64,000 nucleotides of DNA from Mesorhabditis belari (lineage: Eukaryota > Nematoda > Chromadorea > Rhabditida > Rhabditidae). The DNA lies in assembly GCA_958450365.1 (NCBI GenBank), contig CAUEEP010000727.1, positions 928,501 through 992,500 on the forward strand, given 5' to 3'. Position numbers and translations under genes: made by a program. Below are positions 1 to 11,376 of the stretch, one piece after another. Position 1 is the first letter of the stretch. The number at the start of each line of letters is the position of its first letter. The notes beneath the pieces were generated by a model. That model searched no databases, was not told where the DNA came from, and saw nothing but the letters and a program-made list of their open reading frames with translations.

Positions 1-912
1 TTTGTTCCTTTTCGTCTGCCGTTTCAAGCCAACAAATGCACCAATTAAACTACGGTTGATTTCATTAGAAAAACCAATTATTTTTCTGCAAAATAACATT
101 AAAACGGGTTTAAAAATATTTAATGCCTGGATTTTCTTGAGAGTATGAAGTCGGGTAGTCAAAAAGGGCTAACTCGATGATGCGGTTTAGACACCTTAGC
201 TAAAGAAAACCTATCTTCGTGTCAATAGATAAAAGATAGAAAAAAAAGTTTGATATTTCGCCAAAATTTCAGAGAAATTCATTCAGCCAATTTTTCCGTA
301 GAGTTTTTATAGATTTTTACGAAAAAGGCGTTTTTCACTCTCGAATTTGCTTGAAAGTGCACCGAAATTGATTTAAAAAGATGGAAATTGAACAAAAAAA
401 CACTTTTCTTATAGAGCAAACTATAGATTAATTGGTGAATTTGTTACTTTTTAACAGAAGTACGAAAAAAACGCAAGACTTATGCATCAACCTATTATTT
501 CTGATATCGTTGGATTCAGTTCATCCAACTCTACAAAACTATACATAGGTCGACTGTTTGACCACACTATTTATAATTCGCGAACCTTAAGTTTCAACAG
601 CTTTTATAGTTGAACACGAGGCCAATCTAAACCTTTTCGAAAGTCCAAAACTGAAAGCAATTTTAAACTTAAGCTCACAATGTTGCAAAATTTGTATGAT
701 ATAGGATTTTCGATCAATCAGATCATCACTTTAACGTTTTCTTTAGGTTCTGTTGATGAATTGAGCTTAGATTTCATGCTTCCCTGCACAACTTCAACGA
801 CTTATGTAGTTAATTTAAAAAATGATATACAGACAAACAGATTTTAGACAATTAAACAAAAAAAAACGAAGAATTCTTTATCTGAAAACAAATCACAAAA
901 TCCATAAGGAAC
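1..912. other. 3' flank of amplicon copy A, no gene seen
   Basis: No convincing coding region. From about 490 to 780 the sequence is a diverged duplicate of the DNA behind copy B (about 4250-4510) and, inverted, behind copy C (about 10030-10260), so the duplicated unit extends past the gene's 3' end. The first ~480 bp are AT-rich and have no partner that I can see in the window. Confidence 0.55.
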
Positions 913-3063
913 TCACTTTTCAAGAGCAAAATTATAAAGCTTGGCAACATTTTCTTTGACCTTGTCTATATACGCCTCTAAATCATCCGTCTTATTTGGC
1001 TTGTTGAAGCATAATTGAGCGTCATCCAAACTCGACTTGACGAGCGAAAATGGTGTTTTGTATGTTGCGTTCAATTTGGCCACAAAATCGGAATCATCTA
1101 AGTACTTTCGTGCTATGCCGACTCGCTCTTCCAACGTCAACGGTGCGAGAACCTCGCTAAATAAAAAAAGTTGTTACTCCATTGACTCTACTGTAAAAGT
1201 TGTCCCGATCTCTCAAATCAAAGGATGTGCGCGGCACCACGACAAAATCGACGATAAACGGGTGTCCTTCACTGTCGAGACCCAGATTTCGATTATGATC
1301 TTGAAGATCCAAGACGGAGTAGACGGCGAGCATTTGAACGACGGCTTCTTTGTAATCTGTGAAGTCGTCTGGCCGATTCCATTCGATCGCGTTTATTGTT
1401 CTAAAATATAAGCATTTTTATGTATAATATGTATACCCTACTCAAAGTTGATAATTTCGCGAGACACTATATAGATACGAGATTTGTATGCGTCATTGAT
1501 GAATACAACTTCAGCCCCGATCCCGAGTTCTCGTAAAAACTTGTAGACGAACAACTCCTTCAAATCCGGGTTATGGCGGGCAACTGAAATTTTCGATTGA
1601 AGTATTTCGAGAGGAATTGAGCTGTGCTTCTAGATTAAATACAGTAATAGATGCTAGTTTTGCTACCAAGTCTCTAGAGAAAAATTTGAACCAGCATCTA
1701 ATATAAAACATAGCGTAGCGAAGAAAACTCACAACAAGAGGCCTTTCGGTCACCAGCAGCGTGTTGTGCTTTAATGAAATATTTGATCGTCCTTCCGTTC
1801 ATTGTGACAAGACAGATGGTTCCGTGGCGGGAGCCAGCCCATCGCCTATCAAAGTCGATGGTTGCATTATTGCCATAAAAGCTTTGAAAATAAGTTCTTG
1901 CCGAATCCTAAACAAAGAATTTCTTTTCGTTTTTGCTCTTTCCAAAAACTGACTTGAATTTGCTTCTGTGTTCGATCAAAGAAGATTGAAACCCTTTCCA
2001 CAAGCTTCTTGTGTTCATCGTAAAAGTTATATACGAAGATCAATTTTGATTTGAACAGCATTGCATGAAGATCTTCACACTCTTGAAGGAGACGCGTTCG
2101 ATGCGTTCGATCTAAGAAGATTGACACCCTTTCCACAAGATTGTTGCGTCCATCGGCAAATTTTGGATATAAGAGGATGAAATTGGATTCGAACAACATT
2201 GCTCGAAGAACTTTACACTCTTGATGGAGATACTTCTCTTTTTTCGTATCCTTTGTTTCAACGAGTTCGTCTACACATTTCAGCCAGCGTTCCCAGTGTG
2301 GCAACAGGGCGTGTTTCTAAAAACTAGCAGTGGATAAACTACACTAAACTAAACTTGTAAGATTTTTTGGTACTAATGTGGGGGCACCTAAAATTTTCCC
2401 AAGTGTAGTTTTTCTAGGGTAACTCATGGTGCTAATCAGGAAAAAAAACATTTTAAAGTTATGTTTTCAATCAAAAACTATATTCGTATTCGTAAATGTA
2501 TTCGAATAATTTTTTTGTTTTGAAAAACGCTGCATGTACCTTTAACTTGGTTTTTTTACTTGTTAAGACTGGTTTAATAAGCCGCGCCCCTAAGGTCAAG
2601 GTCTAAATGTTAACTAAAACATGACTTAAGTCACAAATGTAAAAGATCTAACAGGGTGATGTCGAAAACTATGGCCGAATGACGCAAAAATAGTGACACG
2701 AATTTAACTTGTTATAAATTTTGATACATCCTGGCCATAAAACTTAGTCGAAAACATTGCCTAGACAGTGCAAAATGCAAAAAATTCAACTTACCACCAC
2801 AATCGTGCTTTCATCTGTTATTTTAGCATCCTTCAAAGTACCAAGAAAACCAAGTTCAACGCCATTGAAGAAAAACTGTAGATTCGTGGAATCGACTTGA
2901 AAAATAGAGCCGATTTCTTCCCTCAACTTCCCCATTTTTGCCTAAACAAAGGCGTTTAAAGATTCAATGAATTAAGACAAACCTCTGCATCAATATTGAA
3001 CGCAGTTTTTTCAATCGTATTCTCTTCGTGATCTTTCAAACGGACCTCGATTGACAGATCCAT
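913..3063 (-). pseudogene. Copy A: ubiquitin-like/kinase-like fusion gene, rearranged
   Basis: Same gene as copies B, C and D. Exons on minus: 3063-2983, 2941-2795, 2316-1954, 1907-1733, 1583-1442, and 1400 onward. Exons 1-2 give the 76-codon ubiquitin-like domain. Exon 3 is 363 nt instead of 225-231: after a copy-D-like segment ending SIFLDRT it repeats a copy-B-like segment starting LLQECEDL, a 45-codon internal duplication. In exon 6 the catalytic loop reads DHNRN, one residue shorter than DHHNxN in B and C. A deletion then fuses exon 6 to the last bases of intron 6, giving an in-frame TAG at 1159-1157 (383 aa). The old last exon survives as an open frame at 913-1156. The only splice that could rejoin it would be 21 nt long and would shift frame. 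A shortened product is possible, but the full domain is lost. Confidence 0.75.
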
Positions 3064-3635
3064 GGCTTGCTTGAGATCTAAAAGATAAATGATTATGATT
3101 AGAAAAGATTTGAGATGAAGAAATCTGAAGTTAGACTATAAATTGAAATATTCGGAGTTGAAACGCGAGACTGACGAAACTTGGGTGGACGGATTTGTTG
3201 AAGCCGAATTTATTCCCCCAACAACGGTTATCCCTTAAAATACCAATCGCGTATTTATCAAATTGCAAACAAAGTCGAAAAGGATGGCTGCATACACCGG
3301 AAAATGCAGAAAAGTCTGCTAACAAAAAGTTATGCTAGAAAATCTAACAACGCCATTCGATTTGAAATAATTTTCACACCTGGCAAACCGGGTTAGTAGG
3401 ATTTGGAATAAGCTCTCGTCTGTAGGAAAATTTAAGTTATCTGTAAACCAATTAGATCTTGTAACCATGTCGAATCTGTCCTATATTTAAAATTTTTTGA
3501 ATCTGTGTTTTCTATTTGTAGTTTTGCCGTGCTTTTTGAGTTTTCTATTATGTCAATATGTTATGTGCGTCCGTCATTATTTGACTTCCTTTTATTCGCC
3601 CCTGAATAAAGCATATATATATAAGAAATATTAAT
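3064..3635. promoter_or_regulatory. Upstream region of copy A
   Basis: The about 300 bp before each of the four ATGs are conserved between copies. Just before the start, on minus, is a T-rich run ending TTTTAG followed by about 17 nt and the ATG, which fits a trans-splice acceptor. An open frame at 3131-3325 recurs upstream of C and D but sits in this promoter-like block and has no splice connection, so I do not call it a gene. Confidence 0.4.
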
Positions 3636-3919
3636 TTAAAGACGAAATTCTGGATTTAGAAGCGATGAGGCGTTGGAAATACCGAGTGACTGCAACAGAG
3701 GCAAGATAATTCCGATAATAACCTGTTACTTTTAAAGGACAGATTTTAGACAAATGAGCAAAAAAACGAAGATTTCTTTATCTGAACCAGAGATGAGAAA
3801 ATGACAATGTTTGTCATGAGATTGTATAAATCATTGTACACGAAGAATATCGGTGCTATTTTGAAGACTAGGACAAAGGAGATCATTGCAAAGAGACCGT
3901 AGAAAAGATTGGAGATCAT
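3636..3919 (-). pseudogene. Two-helix membrane protein fragment (receptor-like), left-arm copy
   Basis: Two exons on minus: 3919-3788 (44 codons, opening MISNLFYGLF) and 3722-3636 (29 codons, closing NPEFRL and TAA), joined in phase 0 by a 65-bp intron. The 72-aa product has two strongly hydrophobic segments and a short polar tail, like the last two helices of a nematode serpentine chemoreceptor. The mirror copy is at 10,528-10,812. No upstream exons encoding the other helices are visible, so this is probably a carried-along fragment. The assignment to a receptor family is inference from hydrophobicity and tail only. Confidence 0.4.
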
Positions 3920-4575
3920 CTAAACAAAAGGCTGAGTTTGTGAGATATTAGGAGAACTAGAGCACTCAGTTCTTTAGGTAGACAAGATAATACTGTATTT
4001 CCCGTAAAGTTTTGAATGCGAAAGCTCAAATTGGATTGAAAGTTTAGTTTTGAATTGAAAATCTAGGTTTGAAATTGAATTTGCGGTCCATTCATCCAAT
4101 TCAACCAACCCCAACAGTGATCAAAAAGATCTATCTATGGTTAGTTTTGTAGAGGTTGATGAACCTCAACGAAATGAAATTTTTTTTGTCAATTGCTTCC
4201 CCGACATGAGTTGATTGTCGTGAACCCGAACTTCTTACATCAGCACCAATATATTTCTGATATCCTTGGATTCAGTACATGCAACTCTACAAAACTACAT
4301 AGATCGACTATATTTGACCACACTATTTATAATTTGCGAACCTTAACTTTCCACAGCTTTTATAGTTGAACACGAGGCCAATCTAAACCTTTTCGAAAGT
4401 CCAAAACTGAAAGCAATTTTAAACTTAAGCCCTCAATGTTGCAAAATTTGTATAATATAGGATTTTCGATCAATCAGCCGCTCACTTTAACGTTTTCTTT
4501 AGGTTCTATTGATGCAAACGAGCAATAAAAGGAAAATTATTTATCTAAAAACAAATCACAAAATCCATAAGGAAC
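3920..4575. other. Spacer between receptor fragment and copy B
   Basis: AT-rich, with no coding signal. It mirrors 9956-10,527 in the right arm with several small indels. The right-arm counterpart carries an extra hairpin that is absent here. Confidence 0.5.
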
Positions 4576-6512
4576 TCACTTTCCAAGATCAAAATTATAA
4601 AGCTTGACAACATTTTCTTTGACCTTGTCTATATACGCCTCTAAATCATCCGTCTTATTTGGCTTGTCGAAGCATAATTGAGCGTCATCTAAACTCGACT
4701 TGACGAGCGAAAATGATGTTTTGTATGTTGCGTCCAATTTGGCCACAAAATCGGAATCATCTAAGTACTTTCGTGCTATGTCGACTCGCTCTTCCAACGT
4801 CAACGGTGCGAGAACCTCGCTAAATAAAAAAAGTTGTTACTTATTTGAGGAGATAGAAACATCATTTTTAAAAGTGCAGTTTTGCTTTCTTTTCAAGAAA
4901 ATCTGTCTAATCGTAAAATAGTAACTCCGAACAAGCATTGTCGAACAAATTCAATTTAAAATATTTTAGTTTTTGGGAAGAGCTACGACTCAATTCTTGA
5001 AAAATTCTTTGAGCAAATTGTTCGCCTTTTTTGAACGAGCTGTCTCTTGATTCGGAGCTCAGAATTACAACTTACTTTATTGGAGTTGCTCCATTGACTC
5101 TACTGTAAAAGTTTTCCCGATCTCTCAAATCAAAGGATGTACGCGGCACCACCATAAAATCGACGATAAACGGGTGTCCTTCACTGTCGAGACCCAGATT
5201 TTGATTATGATGATCGTGAAGATCCAAGACGGAGTAGACGGCGAGCATTTGAACGACGGCTTCTTTGTAATCTGCCAAGTCGTCTGGCCGATTCCATTCG
5301 ATCTCGTCTATTGTTCTAAAATATAAGCATTTTTATGTATAATATGTATACCCTACTCAAAGTTGATAATTTCGCGAGACACTATATAGATACGAGATTC
5401 GTATGCGTCATTGATGAATACAACTTCAGCCCCGATCCCGAGTTCTCGTAAAAACTTGTAGACGAACAACTCCTTCAAATCCGGGTTATGGCGGGCAACT
5501 GAAATTTCCGATTGAAGCATTTAACGAAGAGGAATTGAGCTGTGCTTCTAGATTAAATATAGTAATAGATGCTAGTTTTGTAACTCTCTAGAGAAAAATT
5601 TGAACCGGCATACATACAAATACATATAATACAAAACATAGCGTAGCTAAGAAAACTCACAACAAGAGGCCTTTCGGTCACCAGCAGCGTGTTGTGCTTT
5701 AATGAAATATTTGATCGTCCTTCCATTCATTGTGACAAGACAGATGGTTCCGTGGCGGGAGCCAGCCCATTGCCTATCAAAGTCGATGGTTGCTTTGTTG
5801 CCATAAAAGCTTTGAAAATAAGTTCTTGCCGAATCCTAAACAAAGAATTTCTTTTCGTTTTTGCTCTTTCCAAAAACTGACTTGAATTTGCTTCTGTGTT
5901 CGATCAAAGAAGATTGAAACCCTTTCCACAAGCTTCTTGTGTTCATCGTAAAAGTTATATACGAAGATCAATTTTGATTTGAACAGCATTGCATGAAGAT
6001 CTTCACACTCTTGAAGGAGACGCTTCTCTTCTTTCGTATCCTTTGTTCCAACGAGTTCGCCTACACATTTCAGCAAGCGTTCCCAGTGTGGCAACAGTGC
6101 GTGTTTCTAAAAACTAGCAGTGAAAAAAAACGCAAAAATAGTGACACAAATTTGATTTGTTATAAATTTTGATACATCCTAGCCATAAAACTTAGTCGAA
6201 AACATTGCCTAGACAGTGCAAAATGCAAGAAATTCGACTTACCACCACAATCGTACTTTCATTTGTTATTTTGGCATCCTTCAAAGTACCAAGAAAACCA
6301 AGTTCAACGCCATTGAAGAAAAATTGTAGATTCGTGGAATCGAGTCGAAAAATAGAGCCGATTTCTTGCCTCAACTTCTCCATTTTTGCCTAAATAAAGG
6401 CGTTTAAAGATTAAATGAATTAAAAACAAACCTCTGCATCAATTTTGAACCCAGTGATTTGAATCGTATTCTCTTTGTGATCTTTCAAACGGACCTCGAT
6501 TAACAGATCCAT
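4576..6512 (-). CDS. Copy B: ubiquitin-like domain fused to kinase-like fold, intact
   Basis: Seven exons on minus: 6512-6432, 6389-6243, 6106-5882, 5835-5661, 5498-5357, 5315-5076, 4819-4576; all phases join, giving 417 aa. Exons 1-2 encode exactly 76 residues with the ubiquitin pattern (start MDLLIEVRLKDH, later LQFFFNGVELG and ESTIVV), without a terminal Gly-Gly. A helical linker follows (exon 3, WERLLKCVGELV). The second half shows a possible nucleotide-binding lysine (TIKYFIKAQHA), a KELFVYKFLRELGIGAEV helix, a catalytic-loop-like DHHNQN and a metal-site-like HPFIVDF. This order resembles kinase-like folds such as PI3/4-kinases and aminoglycoside phosphotransferases. Exact family and substrate are unknown. 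Intron 2 is short (136 bp) compared with ~470 bp in A, C and D. Confidence 0.8.
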
Positions 6513-6819
6513 GGCTTGCTTGAGATCTAAAAGATAAATGATTATGATTAGAAAAGATTTGAGATGAAGAAATCTGAAGTTAGACCATAAATTGAAATAT
6601 TCGGAGTTGAAACGCGAGACTGACGAAACTTGGGTGGACGGATTTGTTGAAGCCGAATTTATTCCCCCAACAACGGTTATCCCTTAAAATACCAATCGCT
6701 TATTTATCAAATTGCAAACCAAGTAAAAAAGGATGGCTGCATACACCGGAAAATGCAGAAAAAGTCTGCTACCAAAAGATATGCTAGAAAATCTAACAAC
6801 GCCATTCGATTTGAAATAA
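6513..6819. promoter_or_regulatory. Upstream region of copy B
   Basis: Conserved with the upstream blocks of A, C and D, including the T-rich run ending TTTTAG before the ATG. It ends abruptly at the foldback element (from 6820). Confidence 0.45.
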
Positions 6820-7297
6820 GGCAAGCTCATAAAAGACTTCGAATTTGTAAGAGAAAAATAAGTAAGGCCATAAAAATAGTCATGCCACGCTCAGTTAGGC
6901 AAAAGATTTAGCGTGATCTGGAGAGAACACAAAAAATGATTATGGCGGGGAAGAAATAGATTACTCTACGCCCAATTCAGTGTTTTCTACAACGTGGCCA
7001 TCTCATTGACGCCTTCTTTTTGGCGTTCATATAGAATCCACTACCACGCATATTTATCCCGCCAATAATTCATTGTAAGTTCCAATTCTATATGTATATT
7101 GATATTCTCTCTAATACATAGTATTGTAGAATACACTGAACTGGGCGTAGAGTAGTCTATTTCTTCGCCGCCATAATCATTTTTTTGTGTTCTCTCTAGA
7201 TCACGCTAAATCTTTTGCCTAACTGAGCGTAGCATGACTATTTTTATAGCCTTACTTATTTTTCTCTTACAAATTCGAAGTCTTTTATGAGCTTTCC
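6820..7297. mobile_element. Foldback (long terminal inverted repeat) element at palindrome centre
   Basis: Left arm 6820-about 7000 and right arm about 7130-7297 are inverted copies of ~165 bp with only scattered mismatches (both outer ends contain AAGCTCATAAAAGACTTCG or its complement). A ~130-bp unpaired loop lies between. There is no open frame of note, so it is non-autonomous. It lies precisely between the two gene arms and interrupts the homology after TTGAAATAA at 6811-6819. Confidence 0.8.
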
Positions 7298-7711
7298 TTA
7301 CGATTAGCCATAATATATATAGGAATTTAACCCCGTTTGGTCCACCGGTGGTGCAAAGCTATAAATCGTTCATCTTTTTTACAAAGACACTTTAGGTGGA
7401 AAAATTATTTCAAATCGAATGGCGTTGTCAGATTTTCTAGCATAGCTTTTTGGTAGCAGACTTTTTTGCATTTTGCGGTGTATGCAGCCATCCATTTCTG
7501 CTTGGTTTGCAATTTGATAAATACGCGATTGGTATTTTAAAGGATAACCGTTGTTGGGGGAATAAATTCGGCTTCATCAAATCCGTTCTCCCAAGTTTCG
7601 TCACTCTCGCGTTTCAACTCCGAATATTTCAATTTATAGTCTAACTTCACATTTCTTCATCTCAAATTTTTTCTAATCATAATCATTGATCTTTGAGATC
7701 TCAAACAAGCC
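7298..7711. promoter_or_regulatory. Right-arm spacer and upstream region of copy C
   Basis: 7298-7404 is unique to the right arm. From 7405 the sequence mirrors the region upstream of copy B. A T-rich stretch precedes the copy-C start. The open frame at 7450-7644 is the same non-coding-looking upstream block as in the other copies. Confidence 0.4.
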
Positions 7712-9955
7712 ATGGATCTGTTAATCGAGGTCCGTTTGAAAGATCACAAAGAAAATACGATTCGAATCACTGGGTTTAAAATTGATGCAGAGGTTTGTTT
7801 TTAATTCATCTAATCTTTAAACACCTTTATTTAGGCAAAAATGGGGAAGTTGAGGGAAGAAATCGGCTCTATTTTTCGAGTCGACTCCACGAATCTACAG
7901 TTTTTCTTCAATGGCGTTGAACTTGGTTTTCGTGGTACTTTGAAGGATGCTAAAATAACAGATGAAAGCACTATTGTGGTGGTAAGTTGAATTTTTTGCA
8001 TTTTGCGTGTCTATGCAATGTTTTCGACTAAGTTTTATGGCCAGGATGTATCAAAATTTATAACAAATTAAATTCGTGTCACTATTTTTGCGTCATTCGG
8101 CCATAGTTTTCGACATCACCCTGTTAGATCTTTTACATTTGTGACTTAAGTCATGTTTTAGTTAATATTTAGACCTTGACCTTAGGGGCGCGGCTTATTA
8201 AACCAGTCTTAACAAGTAAAAAAAGCAAGTTAAAGGTACATGCAGCGTGTTTTCAAAACAAAAACAAAACATTTACGAATACGAATACAGTTTTGAATTG
8301 ACAACATAACTTTGAAATGTTTTTTTTCCTAATCAGCGCCATCATTTACGCTAGAAAAACTACATTTGGGAAAAATTTTAGGTGCTCCCCCCAACCACAT
8401 TAGTGCCAAAAAAAATCTTACAATTAGGGCTTTTCTATTCATTGCTAATTTTTAGAAACACCGACTGTTGCCACAATGGGAACGCTGGCTAAAATGCGTA
8501 GACGAACTCGTTGAAACAAAGGATACGAAAGAAGAGAAGCGTCTCCATCAAGAGTGTAAAGTTCTTCAAGAAATGTCGTTCGAATCAGATTTCATCCTCT
8601 TATATCCAAAATTTGGCGATGAACGCAACAATCTTGTGGAAAGATCGAATTTAATCTTCTTAGAACGAACGCAGAAGCAGATTCAAGTGGGTTTTTGCAA
8701 AGAGCAAAAACGAAAGGAAATTTTTTGTTTAGGATTCAGCAAGAACTTATTTTCAAAGCTTTTATGGCAACACAGCAACCATCGACTTTGATAGGCAACG
8801 GGCTGGTTCCCGCCACGGAACCATCTGTCTTGTCACAATGAATGGAAGGACGATCAAATATTTCATTAAAGCACAACACGCTGCTGGTGACCGAGACGCC
8901 TCTTGTTGTGAGTTTCCTTAGCTACGCTATGTTGTGTATTGGCTGCTAGTTCAAATTTTTCTCTAGAGACTTGGTAGCAAAACTAGCATCTATTACTGTA
9001 TTTAATCTAGTAGCACAGCTCAATTCCTCTCCGTTAAATACTTCAATCGAAAGTTTCAGTTGCCCGCCAAAACCCGGATTTGAAGGAGTTGTTCGTCTAT
9101 AAATTTTTACGAGAACTCGGGATCGGGGCTGAAGTTGTGTTCATTAATGACGCATACGAATCTCGTATCTATATAGTGTCCCGGGAAATTATCAACTTTG
9201 AGTAGGGTATACATGTTATACATAAAAATGCTTATAGTTTAGAACAATAGAAGAGATCGAAGCGAATCGGCCAGACGACTTGGCAGATCACAAAGAAGCC
9301 GTCTCTCTAATGCTCACCGTCTACTCCGTCTTGGATCTTGGCGATCATCATAATGAAAATCTGGGTCTCGACAATAAAGGACACCCGTTTATCGTCGATT
9401 TTTTCATGCGGTCACGCAAATCCTTTGATCTGAAAGATCCGGACAACTTTTACGGTAGAGTCAAGGAAGGAACTCGAATAAAGTAAGTTGTAATTCTGAG
9501 CTCCGAATCAAGAGACAGCTCGTTCCAAAAAGTCGAACAGATTACTCAAGACATTTTTCAAGAATTGAGTCGTAGCTCTTTCCAAAAACTAAAATATTTT
9601 AAATTGAATTTCTTCGACAATGCTTGTTCGGAGTTACTATTTTACAATTTTCTCGAAAAATGATGTTTCTATCTCCGCAAATAAGTAACAACTTTTTTTA
9701 TTTAGCGAGATTCTCGCACCGTTGACGTTGGAAGAGCGAATCGGCATGGCACGAAAGTACTTAGATGTTTCCGATTTTGTGACCAAATTGGCCAAGACAA
9801 GGGAGGAATTTTTAAACAAGGAAAGCGAGCACTGGACTCTTCTAGCTGGATCATGCTTCGAGCCGATCGAAAAGAAGACTGAAGATCTCAAGACGTATAT
9901 AGACAAGGTCAAAGAAAATGTTGTCAAGCTTTATAATTTTGATCTTGGAAAGTGA
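7712..9955 (+). CDS. Copy C: ubiquitin-like domain fused to kinase-like fold, intact
   Basis: Seven exons: 7712-7792, 7835-7981, 8456-8686, 8733-8907, 9060-9201, 9243-9482, 9706-9955, total 421 aa. The ubiquitin-like part is residues 1-76; the pattern LQFFFNGVELG aligns with the ubiquitin strand containing LIFAGKQLE. The kinase-like half starts around residue 154 and keeps FIKAQHA (possible ATP-site Lys), LRELGIGAEVVFIN, DHHNEN and HPFIVDF. The last exon is helical (ERIGMARKYL, YIDKVKENVVKLYN) and carries a segment different from copy B (REEFLNKESE). Copy C is the most diverged of the four and has no disabling change. Fusion of ubiquitin-like domains to PI4-kinase-type folds is known in plant PI4K-gamma proteins; relatedness to those is not established here. 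Confidence 0.82.
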
Positions 9956-10527
9956 GTTCCTTATGGATTTTGTGATTTGTTTTCAGATAAATAATTTTCC
10001 TTTTATTGCTCGTTTGCATCAACAGAACCTAAAGAAAACGTTAAAGTGATGATCTGATTGATCGAAAATCCCATAACATACAAATTTTGCAACATTGAGG
10101 GCTTAAGTTTAAAATTGCTTTCAGTTTTGGACTTTCGAAAAGGCTTAGATTGACCTCGTGTTCAACTATAAAAGCTGTTGAAAGTTAAGGTTTGCGAATT
10201 ATAAATAGTGTGGTCAAATATAGTCGATCTATGTAGTTTTGTAGAGTTGCATGAACTGAATCCAACGATATCAGAAATATATAGGAAATATATTGGTGTT
10301 GATGTAAGAAGTTCGTGTCACGACAATCAACTCATCAACCTCTACAAAACTATATAAGCTGATTCTGAAATTTTGTCTACAAGTAGAGATCGACATCATC
10401 AGCTTGTAGATAAAATTTCAGAACCATCGACCAAATGGACTATAAGAAATACAGTATTATCTTGTCTACCTAAAGAACTGAGTGCTCTAGTTCTCCTAAT
10501 ATCTCACAAACTCAGCCTTTTGTTTAG
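9956..10527. other. 3' flank of copy C with a hairpin
   Basis: Non-coding AT-rich spacer that mirrors the left arm. It contains a local inverted repeat, arms 10,361-10,383 and 10,403-10,425 (21 of 23 positions pair), which has no counterpart in the left arm. Confidence 0.5.
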
Positions 10528-10812
10528 ATGATCTCCAATCTTTTCTACGGTCTCTTTGCAATGATCTCCTTTGTCCTAGTCTTCAAAATAGCACCGATAT
10601 TCTTCGTGTACAATGATTTATACAATCTCATGACAAACATTGTCATTTTCTCATCTCTGGTTCAGATAAAGAAATCTTCGTTTTTTTTGCTCATTTGTCT
10701 AAAATCTGTCCTTTAAAAGTAACAGGTTATTATCGGAATTATCTTGCCTCTGTTGCAGTCACTCGGTATTTCCAACGCCTCATCGCTTCTAAATCCAGAA
10801 TTTCGTCTTTAA
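10528..10812 (+). pseudogene. Two-helix membrane protein fragment (receptor-like), right-arm copy
   Basis: Exons 10,528-10,659 and 10,726-10,812, phase 0, 72 aa, ending NPEFRL. The ATG directly follows a TTGTTTAG acceptor, so it may be an internal Met of an exon from a longer gene or a trans-spliced start. Two hydrophobic helices with a polar C-terminal tail recall the C-terminus of nematode seven-helix receptors. It is identical in structure to the copy at 3636-3919. Being open in both arms suggests recent duplication rather than demonstrated function. Confidence 0.4.
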
Positions 10813-11376
10813 ATTAATATTTCTTATATATATATGCTTTATTCAGGGGCGAATAAAAGGAAGTCAAATAATGACGGACGCACATAACATATTGACATAA
10901 TAGAAAACTCAAAAAGCACGGCAAAACTACAAATAGAAAACACAGATTCAAAAAATTTTAAATATAGGACAGATTCGACATGGTTACAAGATCTAATTGG
11001 TTTACAGATAACTTAAATTTTCCTACAGACGAGAGCTTATTCCAAATCCTACTAACCCGGTTTGCCAGGTGTGAAAATTATTTCAAATCGAATGGCGTTG
11101 TTAGATTTTCTAGCATAACTTTTTGTTAGCAGACTTTTCTGCATTTTCCGGTGTATGCAGCCATCCTTTTCGACTTTGTTTGCAATTTGATAAATACGCG
11201 ATTGGTATTTTAAGGGATAACCGTTGTTGGGGGAATAAATTCGGCTTCAACAAATCCGTCCACCCAAGTTTCGTCAGTCTCGCGTTTCAACTCCGAATAT
11301 TTGGTCTAACTTCAGATTTCTTCATCTCAAATCTTTTCTAATCATAATCATTTATCTTTTAGATCTCAAGCAAGCC
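10813..11376. other. Spacer and upstream region of copy D
   Basis: Mirrors 3064-3635. It includes a tail of tandem TA dinucleotides beside GCTTTATTCAGGGGCGAA (10,825-10,855). A block of the same sequence recurs on the opposite strand near 3590-3625 and, diverged, near 22,590-22,622. Confidence 0.45.

Noticed and set aside
3131..3325. Conserved 64-aa frame upstream of copies A, C and D
   Set aside because: It lies in the shared promoter block, has no splice link to the gene, and is conserved only because the copies are young.
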